In this document: positions 15,619-25,649 of the stretch, one piece after another
Layout: each line of letters opens with the position of its first letter
How positions within the stretch are numbered: the stretch's first letter is position 1
NCBI GenBank assembly: GCA_017622925.1
Contig: JAGAQC010000001.1
Span: 37,219 to 101,218, forward strand
DNA from: Ruminococcus sp.
GTDB lineage: Bacteria; Bacillota; Clostridia; Oscillospirales; Ruminococcaceae
Length of the DNA: 64,000 nt
Direction: 5' to 3'
Notes under the pieces: model-generated
What the model was told of the DNA's origin: nothing
Databases searched by the model: none
What the model saw: only the letters and a program-made list of their open reading frames with translations
Position numbers and translations under genes: made by a program

Positions 15619-18057
15619 TTGATTGCGGAAACTGCTGTCAGCGGTACTTCCTATTCCTTTGACATGCTTTTCAGCTATCGTGTCCCAAAGGGCATGACGC
15701 TGAAAAGAGGCTGCCGTGTTCTCGTTCCGTTTGGCAGGGGAAATCGGCGGCGTGTCGGAGTGGTCATGCGGCTCACCGAGGGCGATGAAACGTCCTTGAA
15801 GCCTGTTGCCGCTCAGATCGACAGTGAGCCAGTGCTGAATGAGGAACTGCTTCAATTGGCGGAATTTCTTCACGACCGCACTTTCTGCACATATTATGAC
15901 GGTATAAAAACCATGCTTCCCCCTGCGATGAGCGTAAGAGCCGATGAAAATTTTCGGCTTGTCAAGGGATTTTCCGATACGTCATCTCTTTCGGAGAAAG
16001 CGGTGGAGCTGCTTGACGTGTTGAGTTCCGTTGAGGACGACAGTATTCTCACGGAGCTGCTGAAAAATTATACGGCGGAAAACGGCAGGCTCTATGTTGA
16101 CGAGCTTTTAGAGGCAGGCGCGCTCAGCTCCGCAAATATATTCAAGCAGACCGTCGGCGATGCTTCAGTGCGCATGATACGTCTTTCCGACAGGTATCTT
16201 GCCGACCCCGAAAGCTTTACCCTCACCCCGAAGCAGAAAAAAGCGGCGGAGTTCCTACGTGACTGGGGGAGCGCTTCGGTGAAAGAAGCGGCGTATATGT
16301 GCGGATTTTCCGAATCTGTTATTAAACGCCTTGCGGCAAACGGCGCGGCGGAGGAATACGATATGGAAGTCCTACGCGCTGTGGACGACGGTTCGGACGA
16401 ACGCATCGACCCCGATTCCACTGTGCTTTCCGAGGAGCAGCAAAACGTCCACGACAGAGTTTTTTCCCGAATTTTCGAGAAAAAGCCTGCTGTGTTCCTG
16501 CTTCATGGAGTAACGGGCAGCGGCAAAACGTCTGTTTTTGAAAAGCTTATCGGAAATACCGTAAAACTCGGCAGACGTGCGATGCTGCTTATTCCCGAGA
16601 TAGGACTTACGCCGCAGGTTCTGACACGTTTCAGGTCGCTTTTCGGAGAGCGAGTGGCGGTTATCCACAGCGGACTTTCGCTCGGACAGCGGCTTGACGA
16701 GTACAAAAGAATAAAACGGGGCGAAGCGGACATCATAATCGGGACAAGAAGCGCAGTTTTTGCGCCTGCTGAAAATCTCGGACTTATAATAATAGACGAG
16801 GAGGGCGAAAGGTCGTATAAATCCGACAGTTCCCCAAGGTATATGGCGCACGATATTGCAAAACAGCGGTGCGCTTATCATGGTGCATGCCTGCTTTTAG
16901 CGTCCGCCACGCCGTCCGTGGAAAGCTATTATTTGGCGGAAAAGGGCGTTTACAAGCTCCTTGAAATGAAAAAACGCTACAACGACGCATGTCTCCCCGA
17001 GACTGTGATAGTCGATATGAACGAGGAACGCATGGAGGGTAATCCCTCGGAATTCAGCCAAAAACTGGTAGACGAGGTAAATCTGAACCTGAAAAACGGC
17101 GAGCAGAGTATACTTTTGCTGAACCGCCGCGGCTTTCATACTATCATGAGCTGCGTGGACTGCTATCAGCCAATATACTGCCCGAACTGTTCTGTTCCGC
17201 TGACGTATCACAAGAAAAACGGCAAGCTTATGTGTCATTACTGCGGCTTTGCGGAAGACCCCGTGACGATTTGTCCCGTGTGCGGCTCAGACAGGCTGAA
17301 AAGCATGGGATTCGGGACTCAGCGGCTCGAGGAGGAGCTTAACGCACTGTTCCCAAACGCGCGTATACTGCGTATGGACGCGGATACGACTTTTTCCCGA
17401 TATTCCTACGAGAAAGGCTTTAAGGCGTTCAAGGACGGAGAATACGACATTATGGTCGGAACGCAAATGATAGGCAAGGGGCTGGACTTCCCGAACGTCA
17501 CGCTTGTGGGTGTGCTTTCGATAGATAAAGCGCTGTATGCCGGAGATTTCCGAAGTTATGAGCGGACTTTTTCCCTGATAACTCAGGTCGTGGGACGGGG
17601 AGGTCGCGGCAGCCGCAGAGGACGCGCCGTTTTGCAGACCTTTATGCCCGACCATTACGTCATGAAGCTTGCCGCAGCGCAGGATTACAGGGGCTTTTAC
17701 AATGAGGAAATTTCCATTCGCCGAACTCTTATATTTCCGCCGCTGTGCGATATGTGCGTGTTCTGCTTTGCAGGCGGAGATGAAGAAGCGGTAAGATCGG
17801 GAACTGAGGCGATAATTGCTTTGATGAACAAAAAGCTCGAAGCGTTGCAGCCGAAAACTCCCGTAAGGGTTCTCGGACCTGTAAGAGCCTCCTACGGCAG
17901 ACTTAACGGGAAATTCCGCTGGCGGATAATCATGAAATTCAAGAATACCGCCGAAATGCGGAGCTTTATCAGCGATGTCCTTATCGAGGGGGCAAAGCTG
18001 AAGGAAATGAAAAAAATAACATTCTACGCCGACATCAACGGGGACGTAGGTGTGTAA
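15619..18057 (+). CDS. priA: Primosomal protein N' (replication restart helicase)
   Basis: An 812-residue superfamily 2 helicase from a TTG start (GAGGGA upstream). Walker A is HGVTGSGKTS (about residue 295-305). The Walker B box reads IIIDEEG (Asp393-Gly396) where DEEH is usual. Eight cysteines between the helicase lobes (CVDC, CPNC, CHYC, CPVC) form the two zinc sites. The C-terminal helicase motif VGTQMIGKGLDFPNV is present. The protein restarts stalled forks by loading the primosome. Assignment is firm; the His-to-Gly change is noted as a finding. Confidence 0.95.
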   Translation: MIAETAVSGTSYSFDMLFSYRVPKGMTLKRGCRVLVPFGRGNRRRVGVVMRLTEGDETSLKPVAAQIDSEPVLNEELLQLAEFLHDRTFCTYYDGIKTMLPPAMSVRADENFRLVKGFSDTSSLSEKAVELLDVLSSVEDDSILTELLKNYTAENGRLYVDELLEAGALSSANIFKQTVGDASVRMIRLSDRYLADPESFTLTPKQKKAAEFLRDWGSASVKEAAYMCGFSESVIKRLAANGAAEEYDMEVLRAVDDGSDERIDPDSTVLSEEQQNVHDRVFSRIFEKKPAVFLLHGVTGSGKTSVFEKLIGNTVKLGRRAMLLIPEIGLTPQVLTRFRSLFGERVAVIHSGLSLGQRLDEYKRIKRGEADIIIGTRSAVFAPAENLGLIIIDEEGERSYKSDSSPRYMAHDIAKQRCAYHGACLLLASATPSVESYYLAEKGVYKLLEMKKRYNDACLPETVIVDMNEERMEGNPSEFSQKLVDEVNLNLKNGEQSILLLNRRGFHTIMSCVDCYQPIYCPNCSVPLTYHKKNGKLMCHYCGFAEDPVTICPVCGSDRLKSMGFGTQRLEEELNALFPNARILRMDADTTFSRYSYEKGFKAFKDGEYDIMVGTQMIGKGLDFPNVTLVGVLSIDKALYAGDFRSYERTFSLITQVVGRGGRGSRRGRAVLQTFMPDHYVMKLAAAQDYRGFYNEEISIRRTLIFPPLCDMCVFCFAGGDEEAVRSGTEAIIALMNKKLEALQPKTPVRVLGPVRASYGRLNGKFRWRIIMKFKNTAEMRSFISDVLIEGAKLKEMKKITFYADINGDVGV

Positions 18058-18072
18058 AGAGGATAGATCATT

Positions 18073-18534
18073 ATGGCACTTAGAAGAATATTAACGGATA
18101 AGGACGAATCGCTTCATAAGGTTTGCAGACCTGTGGAGAAATTCGATAACAAATTAGCTCAACTTTTGGACGATATGCACGAAACGCTCGATAAGGCGGA
18201 GGGGCTTGGCTTGGCTGCGCCGCAGATCGGAATATGCAGGCGCATATTTATAATGCACCTTGAGGAGGGCAATGTTGAAGCTATAAATCCGGAAATTAAA
18301 CTTAAAAAGGGCAAACAGCGTGTTCAGGAGGGGTGTCTTTCGTGTCCGAACGTGTGGGGATATGTGATACGCCCTGCCGTGGTGGTTCTTAAAGCGCAGG
18401 ATCGCAGCGGAAACTGGTATGAGCGTGAGTTCACCAAGCTCGGCGCACAGTGCGCAAGCCATGAAAACGATCATCTTGACGGACATGTGTTTACCGAGAT
18501 AGTAGAGGAATTTTTCGTACCCGAGGAGGAGTAG
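18073..18534 (+). CDS. def: Peptide deformylase
   Basis: A 153-residue metalloenzyme that removes the N-formyl group from nascent proteins. All three motifs are visible: GLGLAAPQIG, EGCLS and HENDHLDG (metal ligands Cys, His, His and catalytic Glu). It is 2 bases upstream of fmt, the enzyme that installs the formyl group on initiator tRNA. Confidence 0.95.
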   Translation: MALRRILTDKDESLHKVCRPVEKFDNKLAQLLDDMHETLDKAEGLGLAAPQIGICRRIFIMHLEEGNVEAINPEIKLKKGKQRVQEGCLSCPNVWGYVIRPAVVVLKAQDRSGNWYEREFTKLGAQCASHENDHLDGHVFTEIVEEFFVPEEE

Positions 18535-18536
18535 GT

Positions 18537-19460
18537 TTGAAGATCGTATTTATGGGAACTCCCGAATTTGCCGTGCCGTGCCTGAGAGCGTTGGCAGAGT
18601 CCGAACACGAGACAGCGGCGGTATTTACTCAGCCTGACAGACCGAAAGGGCGAGGATACAAGCTTATCCCAACACCTGTTAAGGCGGCGGCGGAGGAATA
18701 CGGCATTCCCGTGTATCAGCCGCTTTCCCTGAGAAAGGGCGACGACGCTGAACAGGCAATGAAGATTTTGAACGATATTGCTCCCGACCTGATAGCTGTT
18801 ACGGCATACGGTCAGATACTTCCGAAAGAAATTCTGGAGCTTCCGAAGTACGGCTGCGTTAATATACACGCTTCGCTGCTTCCGAAATACCGTGGAGCTG
18901 CCCCGATAAACTGGGTGCTGCTGAACGGCGAAAAGGTCACGGGCGTTACCTCGATGCAGATGAATGAGGGTCTCGACACGGGAGATATGCTCATAAAGGA
19001 ATCGGTCGATATAGGCGAGAATGAGACTTATTCCGAGCTATACAGCCGACTTTCCGTTATCGGCGGACGTGTCCTCATAGAAACTATCGAGGGCTTGGAG
19101 CAGGGAACGCTCGTTCCCGAAAAGCAGGACGATTCTCTTAGCTGCTATTCGCCTATGATAAAAAAGGAAATGAGCAGTCTTGATTTCAGCAGACCTGCGG
19201 AGGAGCTGCACAATATTATAAGGGGCGTTACAGGCTTCACCGTAATGGGCGGCAAGCGTCTGAAAGTGTTTGCTTCGGAAATTTCGCACGATATTGCTCA
19301 GGGCGAAGCGGGTACTATAGCTGACGCCGACGTCTTTGCAGTAAACTGCGGTGACGGTGTGATAATATTCAACGAGATACAGCTCGAGGGAGGAAAACGC
19401 ATGAAAACAGCCGACTTCCTTCGTGGCAGAAAACTTACAAAAGGCGAAAAACTCGGATAA
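18537..19460 (+). CDS. fmt: Methionyl-tRNA formyltransferase
   Basis: A 307-residue enzyme using 10-formyl-tetrahydrofolate. It starts at TTG after a GAGGAGGAG site. MGTPEFAVPCL opens the protein and the catalytic ASLLPKYRGAAPINW loop follows, then a C-terminal OB-like domain. Normal length. It is coupled with def. Confidence 0.95.
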   Translation: MKIVFMGTPEFAVPCLRALAESEHETAAVFTQPDRPKGRGYKLIPTPVKAAAEEYGIPVYQPLSLRKGDDAEQAMKILNDIAPDLIAVTAYGQILPKEILELPKYGCVNIHASLLPKYRGAAPINWVLLNGEKVTGVTSMQMNEGLDTGDMLIKESVDIGENETYSELYSRLSVIGGRVLIETIEGLEQGTLVPEKQDDSLSCYSPMIKKEMSSLDFSRPAEELHNIIRGVTGFTVMGGKRLKVFASEISHDIAQGEAGTIADADVFAVNCGDGVIIFNEIQLEGGKRMKTADFLRGRKLTKGEKLG

Positions 19461-19475
19461 AAGGGGGATAATCAT

Positions 19476-20147
19476 ATGATGCTCGATATTTTATTGCTGG
19501 TCTTAATGCTCGTTTTGCCGCTTATTGCGCAGGCGGCGGTCACAGGTACGTTCAATAAGTACAGCAAGGTGAGAAATTCCAGAGGACTTACAGCCGATCA
19601 GGTCGCAAGAATGATCCTTGACAGCAACGGTCTGAGCCATATACGCATAGAGCATACGCCGGGTAAGCTCAGCGACCATTTTTCACCGAAAGAGGACGTT
19701 GTAAGACTTTCCGATTCGGTGTACGGTCAGACTTCCGTTGCGGCGATAGGCGTTGCGGCTCACGAGTGCGGTCATGCCTGTCAGCACGCCGAGAATTATA
19801 CGCCGATCGTTTTGCGTTCGGCTATAGTTCCTGCGGTAAACATTTGCTCACGCCTTTGGTATATGGCGTTCGTACTCGGCATTGTCTTATTCGATACCCT
19901 GCCGTTCCTCATTTATGTGGGGATCGCAATGTTCGGAGCCGTAGTTCTGTTTCAGCTTGTCACACTTCCAACGGAGCTTAACGCAAGCCGCAGAGCATTG
20001 CAGACCTTGGAAAACGACGGAATACTGGAGATGTCCGAAGTGCCTATGGCGAGAAAGGTGCTGACCGCAGCCGCCATGACCTACGTAACAGCTCTTGTAA
20101 CCTCGATTATGCAGCTTGTACGCTTGCTGCTGAGGACAAGAAAATGA
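19476..20147 (+). CDS. YugP-type membrane zinc metallopeptidase (PF04298)
   Basis: A 223-residue membrane protein with an N-terminal hydrophobic helix, an HECGHACQH zinc motif near residues 100-108, and two to three further hydrophobic segments. The family is conserved in Firmicutes and the physiological substrate is unknown. AAGGGGGA precedes the ATG. The stop overlaps the next gene by 4 bases. Confidence 0.88.
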   Translation: MMLDILLLVLMLVLPLIAQAAVTGTFNKYSKVRNSRGLTADQVARMILDSNGLSHIRIEHTPGKLSDHFSPKEDVVRLSDSVYGQTSVAAIGVAAHECGHACQHAENYTPIVLRSAIVPAVNICSRLWYMAFVLGIVLFDTLPFLIYVGIAMFGAVVLFQLVTLPTELNASRRALQTLENDGILEMSEVPMARKVLTAAAMTYVTALVTSIMQLVRLLLRTRK

Positions 20148-21460
20148 CCGAACCGCGTTATCTTGCGGCAAAGCTTTTGGATAAGACATTCAAAAGCGGC
20201 AGCTATTCAAATATTCAGCTTGGCAGCGGACTTGAACGCTCCGATCTTGACTCTCAGGGCAGGCGGCTCTGCACGGTGTTGTACTACGGGGTCATTCAGC
20301 GCAGGATAACGCTCGACCACGTTTTAGCACGATATTGCTCTCGCCCGTTGGCAAAAATGGACAGCATAATTGTAACTATATTGCGCTGCGGATTGTACCA
20401 AATATTGTACATGGATAATATTCCCGACAATGCGGCGGTCAATGAAAGCGTCAGGCTTGCCAAGCAGTTCGGTAAAACAAGCGCGTCGGGCATGGTCAAT
20501 GCGGTTCTGAGGAATTTCATAAGGGACGGAAAAGTTGTTATTTCTGAGCGCGATAAGGAAAATATTTCCGAACTCGGGCGTATTTCGGCGGTCTGGTCGA
20601 TTCCCGAGGAGCTTGCGGAAAGCCTTATATCGGACTACGGCGAGGATATTGTCGAACGCTTTATTAGATTCACTGTTACGGACAGCGGCGAAACGTTTAT
20701 CCGCAGAAATCCGCTGAAATGCACTCACGAGGAGCTTTCGGAGGCTCTGCACGGCGTGGAGCTTCAGACTGACGACCAACTCTGCTATCGGCTCAAAAGC
20801 GGTTCTGTCATCGACACGGACGCTTTCAGATCGGGATTTTTTCACGTTCAGGATATTTCGTCTCAACTATGCTGCATGGCTCTTGCGCCGACAGAAAACG
20901 ACCGTGTGCTGGATATTTGCGCCGCTCCTGGCGGAAAGACGTTCACAATGGCGGAAATGATGAACGGCAGGGGCGAGATACATGCCTTTGACCTCCACGA
21001 AAAGCGAGTGAAGCTGATACGAGAGGGCGCAGAACGTTTGGGACTTTCCAATATATCGGCAAAAACGGGGGACGCGATTGTGTTCATGCCCGAACTGCCG
21101 AAGTTTACGAAAATCCTGTGCGATGTGCCGTGTTCGGGCTATGGGGTCATAGGTCACAAGCCCGAAATAAAGTATAAAAGGCTGTCGGAGTTTGAGAGAC
21201 TTCCCGAAATTCAGTACAATATTGCTGACAACGCTTTGAACTATCTTGCGGTCGGCGGAGAAATGGTTTACTCGACATGTACGGTGCGAAAAGCCGAAAA
21301 CGAAGCCGTCGTCCAAAAGATTCTGGAAAACCACCCCGAAACTGAGCTTGCGGAGCTTCCCGAGCTTTACGGCAGGTCATTCGATAACCCAAAAACATTT
21401 TTCCCGTGCGATTTTTCGGGGGACGGGTTCTTTATAGCGAAATTCAGAAAGAAATTTTGA
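20144..21460 (+). CDS. rsmB: 16S rRNA (cytosine-967-C5)-methyltransferase
   Basis: A 438-residue RNA m5C methyltransferase. Residues ~1-130 are the NusB-like RNA-binding domain (ARYCSRPLAKMDSII, PDNAAVNESVRLAK). The SAM domain has DICAAPGGKTF, and catalytic cysteines lie in DVPCSGYG and YSTCTV. It overlaps the metallopeptidase gene (ATGA). Confidence 0.95.
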   Translation: MTEPRYLAAKLLDKTFKSGSYSNIQLGSGLERSDLDSQGRRLCTVLYYGVIQRRITLDHVLARYCSRPLAKMDSIIVTILRCGLYQILYMDNIPDNAAVNESVRLAKQFGKTSASGMVNAVLRNFIRDGKVVISERDKENISELGRISAVWSIPEELAESLISDYGEDIVERFIRFTVTDSGETFIRRNPLKCTHEELSEALHGVELQTDDQLCYRLKSGSVIDTDAFRSGFFHVQDISSQLCCMALAPTENDRVLDICAAPGGKTFTMAEMMNGRGEIHAFDLHEKRVKLIREGAERLGLSNISAKTGDAIVFMPELPKFTKILCDVPCSGYGVIGHKPEIKYKRLSEFERLPEIQYNIADNALNYLAVGGEMVYSTCTVRKAENEAVVQKILENHPETELAELPELYGRSFDNPKTFFPCDFSGDGFFIAKFRKKF

Positions 21461-21477
21461 TTCAAGAAGGTGAACCG

Positions 21478-22527
21478 TTGGAAAAAACAGATATTCTGAG
21501 CCTCGATCTGCACGAGCTTGAAGCCGAGCTTGTGAGAGCAGGCGAGAAAAAATTCAGGGCAAAACAAATTTTTCAATGGCTTCATGTAAAAAAAGTTTTC
21601 GATTTCGACAAAATGACTGATATTTCTGTCCAACTCAGAGGGCGATTGAAAGAAAATTTTTGTGTAAATGGACTATTTGTGCAGAAAAGACTTGAATCTT
21701 GTATAGATAATACTGTAAAATATCTGTATAGGCTTTGTGATGGGAACTTTGTGGAGACAGTCCTCATGGAGTACAGCTACGGCTACAGCCTTTGTATTTC
21801 CACGCAGGTGGGTTGTAAAATGGGGTGTCGGTTCTGCGCTTCGGCTATCGCAGGCTTCGTCAGAAATTTAGAGCCTTCGGAAATGCTCATGCAGATATAT
21901 GAGACTGAGAAAAACTCGGGCGTTAAGATCTCTGGGCTGGTGCTTATGGGCATTGGCGAACCGCTGGATAATTACGACAACGTGGTGAAGTTCCTGCGGC
22001 TTCTATCCCACAAGGACGGCAATAATTTCAGCCTGCGGCACGTTTCGCTTTCGACCTGCGGTATCGTTCCTAAGATATACGAGCTTGCGGAGCTGAAATT
22101 GGGACTTACCCTGTGTATTTCCCTCCACAGCGCCGAAAATTCTGCAAGAAGTGAAATAATGCCGATAAATCGGGCATATAATATACAGGAGCTTTTAGAA
22201 GCGTGCAGGACTTATATCGCCGAAACGGGGCGGCGTATCACCTTTGAGTACGCTGTTATGGACGGCGTGAACTCCTCGGAAAAAGACGCGGACAGGCTTG
22301 CCGCACTTCTCAGGGGTATGAACTGCCATGTGAATCTTATCCCCGTAAACAAGGTCAAGGAAAGACAATACACCACCGCAGGAACAGCCGTGGCAGACTT
22401 TGCAAAACGGCTCGAAAAGCGCGGTATCAACGCTACCGTGAGAAGAACTCTCGGAAGCGATATAGAAGCGGCGTGCGGTCAGCTCAGACGCGACGCCATA
22501 AACAGAGTGGGAAACGGAGGTGCATAG
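21478..22527 (+). CDS. rlmN: Dual-specificity 23S rRNA/tRNA m2A methyltransferase RlmN
   Basis: A 349-residue radical SAM methyltransferase. The 4Fe-4S motif is in GCKMGCRFCAS, with GLVLMGIGEPLDNYDNV downstream and conserved cysteines near the C-terminus. The TTG start at 21478 follows AAGAAGGTG; an in-frame ATG inside rsmB would add 24 unrelated residues. The first part (21560-21760) is more AT-rich than the surroundings. Confidence 0.94.
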   Translation: MEKTDILSLDLHELEAELVRAGEKKFRAKQIFQWLHVKKVFDFDKMTDISVQLRGRLKENFCVNGLFVQKRLESCIDNTVKYLYRLCDGNFVETVLMEYSYGYSLCISTQVGCKMGCRFCASAIAGFVRNLEPSEMLMQIYETEKNSGVKISGLVLMGIGEPLDNYDNVVKFLRLLSHKDGNNFSLRHVSLSTCGIVPKIYELAELKLGLTLCISLHSAENSARSEIMPINRAYNIQELLEACRTYIAETGRRITFEYAVMDGVNSSEKDADRLAALLRGMNCHVNLIPVNKVKERQYTTAGTAVADFAKRLEKRGINATVRRTLGSDIEAACGQLRRDAINRVGNGGA

Positions 22528-22529
22528 GA

Positions 22530-23255
22530 ATGAGGTTCAGATTCGGCACTGACATCGGACTTCGGCGCGAGGAAAATCAGGACGCTGTCAGATGCGAGTA
22601 CTTCGGACATAATATTCTCGCCGTTGTCTGTGACGGCATGGGCGGCGAACGGGCAGGCAAGGAGGCAAGCGCGATCGCCATAAACGAATTTTTTCAGCGG
22701 TTTGCGGACGGCTACAGCGAAAGTCTCGGCGAGGACGATATACGAAAGCTTATGATCTCCTCGATCTCCGCCGCAAATTCCGTGATATATACCCGCGCAA
22801 GGCTGGATTTCAAGAATTTCGGCATGGGAACGACCTGTGTGGCAGCTTTTGTGACTGCCGACGCAGCGTATATCGCCAATGTGGGGGACAGCCGAGCGTA
22901 CCTTATAACCGAAAACGGACTTTGCCCCGTAACTACCGACCATAACGTGGCTTCGCTGCTTTACGAGCAGGGGAAGATCACAGAGGCGGAAATGGCGGTG
23001 CATCCGCAAAAGCATATGCTGACACGAGCGGTCGGCGTTGAAAAAACGGTGCTGACGGATACTTTTATTTTGACATATGAGGATAAGATAAGCCTGCTGC
23101 TTTGTTCGGACGGGTTGTCAGGCTATTGCAGCGACGAAGAAATATACGGTGTGTTATCGGGTACGGACTTCGATAATGCGGCGGAATCACTGATACAGCT
23201 TGCCTTGAACAAGGGCGGCAGAGATAATGTTACCGTGGCTGTTATCAGCGAATGA
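22530..23255 (+). CDS. prpC: PP2C-type Ser/Thr protein phosphatase (PrpC/Stp)
   Basis: A 241-residue metal-dependent phosphatase that reverses PrkC phosphorylation. Metal-binding motifs are GLRREENQDAV, VCDGMGGERAG, ANVGDSRAYL, LLLCSDGLSGY and GGRDNVTV. ATG 22530 has GGAGGTG upstream and is 2 bases after rlmN. It precedes prkC as in Bacillus. Confidence 0.95.
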   Translation: MRFRFGTDIGLRREENQDAVRCEYFGHNILAVVCDGMGGERAGKEASAIAINEFFQRFADGYSESLGEDDIRKLMISSISAANSVIYTRARLDFKNFGMGTTCVAAFVTADAAYIANVGDSRAYLITENGLCPVTTDHNVASLLYEQGKITEAEMAVHPQKHMLTRAVGVEKTVLTDTFILTYEDKISLLLCSDGLSGYCSDEEIYGVLSGTDFDNAAESLIQLALNKGGRDNVTVAVISE

Positions 23256-23327
23256 TTTTTGTTTAATTTATTTTCAATATCGGTTTGCTGGGTACAACCG
23301 GCAGATCAGAAAAGGAAGGGTAAGGCA

Positions 23328-25649
23328 ATGGATAAGTACATTGGCAAAAAGCTCGACGGCAGATATGAGATCACAGAGCTTATCGGCGTCGGCGGAATGG
23401 CTGAGGTTTATAAGGGCGTTGATGTTATCGACAATAAGCCTGTAGCTATTAAGATCCTTAAAAAGGAGTATGCGGAAAACGAAGAATTTCTCCGCCGTTT
23501 CCGCAACGAATCTAAGGCGATAGCAGTTCTTTCTCACCCTAATATTGTCAAGATATACGACGTGGGCTTTTCCGACAAGCTCCAGTATATCGTCATGGAG
23601 TATATTGACGGTATCACGCTCAAAGAGTATATCGAGGAGGAGAAGGTCCTCACATGGAAGGATACGGTGCATTTCGTTATCCAGATATTGAGAGCGCTCC
23701 AGCATGCTCACGATAAGGGCATCGTACACAGAGACATAAAGCCTCAGAATATCATGATGTTCAGCGACGGCACGATCAAGGTCATGGATTTCGGCATTGC
23801 CAAGTTCGCCCGTGAGGAGGGCAAGACGGCTACAGATCAGGCTATCGGCAGCGTACACTATATCAGTCCCGAGCAGGCGAGCGGAGCTGTTACCGACGCC
23901 AAGAGCGATATTTATTCCGTGGGCGCTATGATGTACGAGATGCTGTCGGGAAGAAAGCCCTTTGACAGCGATAATCCCGTTGCGATCGCCGTAATGCACA
24001 TGCACGATATTCCCGAACGTCCGAGAGCTGTCAACCCCGATATTCCCGACGGTCTGGAGGAGATCGTCCTCAAAGCTATGGAGAAAGCTCCCGAGGACAG
24101 ATACCGCACTACGGGCGAAATGATCGCCGATATTGAAAGATTTAAGGCAGACCCGACAATGACCTTCGGCTACTACCGTGAGGAGGGCGTGGACGACAAC
24201 GAGGATACCCAGTATTACTCGGGCAGCATCGAGCTTCCTCCTGCGGACGAACCCGTTCCCACAGGTCAGCCTGCTTATGCAGCCGCCGCCGCAGGGGCAA
24301 GAGCGCCTCAGCGTAATCAGCCATACGGAACGGTCGATGATTACTACGACGATGATGACGACGATGACGAGGACGAGGAGGAAGAACGTTCTTCACTTGT
24401 AGTTCCCGTACTTACAGCAGTTGTAGTAGTTGTAATTATAGTTGGAGTTATAATTATAGCTATGCTGTTTACCGATATGCTCAAGGACTCCTCTCAGAAG
24501 AACGACTGGAAAATGCCCGACGTTGTAGGAATGGACTTCAACGATGCGGTAAGCACTTACGGAAATAATATCATGTTCCAAGAGGACGGACAAGAGTTCA
24601 ACGAGGCTGAACCCGGCATAATCATCGAGCAGGATATTGCGCCCGGCAGCGAATTCAAGAAGGGCGATACCCTGAAAGTAAAGATAAGCAAGGGCATGGA
24701 GACTGAGGAAGTTCCCGATGTTACGAACAAAAACGTCGAACTTGCAAAGGATATGCTGAAGCAGTTGGAATTTGATTTCGAGATAAGAAATTCCTCCAGT
24801 ACCGACGTAAAGAAAGGCAACGTTATCAAGACAGAGCCTCCCGCAGGTCAGCAGGCGCATAAGGGTACTGCGATCATTCTTTACGTAAGTATAGGCGAGG
24901 ACGCAGGACAGATAAAGGCTGATAACTGGGTCGGCAAGTCTATCGACGAAGCGGCGGCTCTTGCAGAATACAAGGGCTTCAAGGTAAAGACCAAGGACGA
25001 GGCTTCATATGAGCCCGAGGGGCAGGTCGTAAGACAGTCCATCGAGGAGGGCGAAAAGGTTGAAAAGGGTACTGAGATAACGCTTTTCTTCAGTAACGGA
25101 AAGAAGCCTGACGGCGAGGTCGAATATACTCTTGACTTCCCGGCGGAAGCGTTCGGACGTTTTGTTATCGCATTTATTGTTCAGAAAGAGGACGGAACTA
25201 TCGACACACAGGAATCGGGCTATATCTATTGTCCCGAACATGCTTCTATCGCTCAGAAGGTCCTCGGTTCGGGTGAAAATGTAAATGTAACGGTTCTGCT
25301 TACAAACCTTAACAACAATTCAAGGGCGCAGATAGGAACGTACAGCTTCAACTTTGCTGAGGGTACGTATGTATGTATGTCGGGAGGAGATGCATATGCC
25401 GCATTCGAGAATGTCGGAGGATTCCCCGAGCCTGAGACAGAAGCTCCGCCTGAGCCTACAGATCCGCCTTATGTAGAGCCACCCGTAACAGAGCCGCCTT
25501 ATGTTGACCCGAATCCACAGCCGACTCCCGAACCGGGTGTAAACGGAGAATGGGTAAACGATCAATTCATATATTACTCACCGGGCGTAAACGGCGATTG
25601 GGTCTACGATGAAACAACAGGTATAACATCATGGCAGTGGTGGTGGTAA
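23328..25649 (+). CDS. prkC: PASTA-domain Ser/Thr protein kinase (PrkC/Stk)
   Basis: A 773-residue transmembrane kinase. The cytoplasmic kinase domain (1-275) has GVGGMAEVYKG, VHRDIKPQN and MDFGIAK. A juxtamembrane acidic run (DDDDDDDEDEEEE-like) precedes the membrane helix at ~356-385. Outside are three PASTA repeats (~390-590), which bind peptidoglycan fragments, then an extra beta-rich domain with two cysteines, a Pro/Thr linker and two PGVNG(E/D)WV repeats ending in WQWWW. The C-terminal part beyond the PASTA repeats is not standard. The end overlaps rsgA by 19 bases. Confidence 0.95.
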   Translation: MDKYIGKKLDGRYEITELIGVGGMAEVYKGVDVIDNKPVAIKILKKEYAENEEFLRRFRNESKAIAVLSHPNIVKIYDVGFSDKLQYIVMEYIDGITLKEYIEEEKVLTWKDTVHFVIQILRALQHAHDKGIVHRDIKPQNIMMFSDGTIKVMDFGIAKFAREEGKTATDQAIGSVHYISPEQASGAVTDAKSDIYSVGAMMYEMLSGRKPFDSDNPVAIAVMHMHDIPERPRAVNPDIPDGLEEIVLKAMEKAPEDRYRTTGEMIADIERFKADPTMTFGYYREEGVDDNEDTQYYSGSIELPPADEPVPTGQPAYAAAAAGARAPQRNQPYGTVDDYYDDDDDDDEDEEEERSSLVVPVLTAVVVVVIIVGVIIIAMLFTDMLKDSSQKNDWKMPDVVGMDFNDAVSTYGNNIMFQEDGQEFNEAEPGIIIEQDIAPGSEFKKGDTLKVKISKGMETEEVPDVTNKNVELAKDMLKQLEFDFEIRNSSSTDVKKGNVIKTEPPAGQQAHKGTAIILYVSIGEDAGQIKADNWVGKSIDEAAALAEYKGFKVKTKDEASYEPEGQVVRQSIEEGEKVEKGTEITLFFSNGKKPDGEVEYTLDFPAEAFGRFVIAFIVQKEDGTIDTQESGYIYCPEHASIAQKVLGSGENVNVTVLLTNLNNNSRAQIGTYSFNFAEGTYVCMSGGDAYAAFENVGGFPEPETEAPPEPTDPPYVEPPVTEPPYVDPNPQPTPEPGVNGEWVNDQFIYYSPGVNGDWVYDETTGITSWQWWW

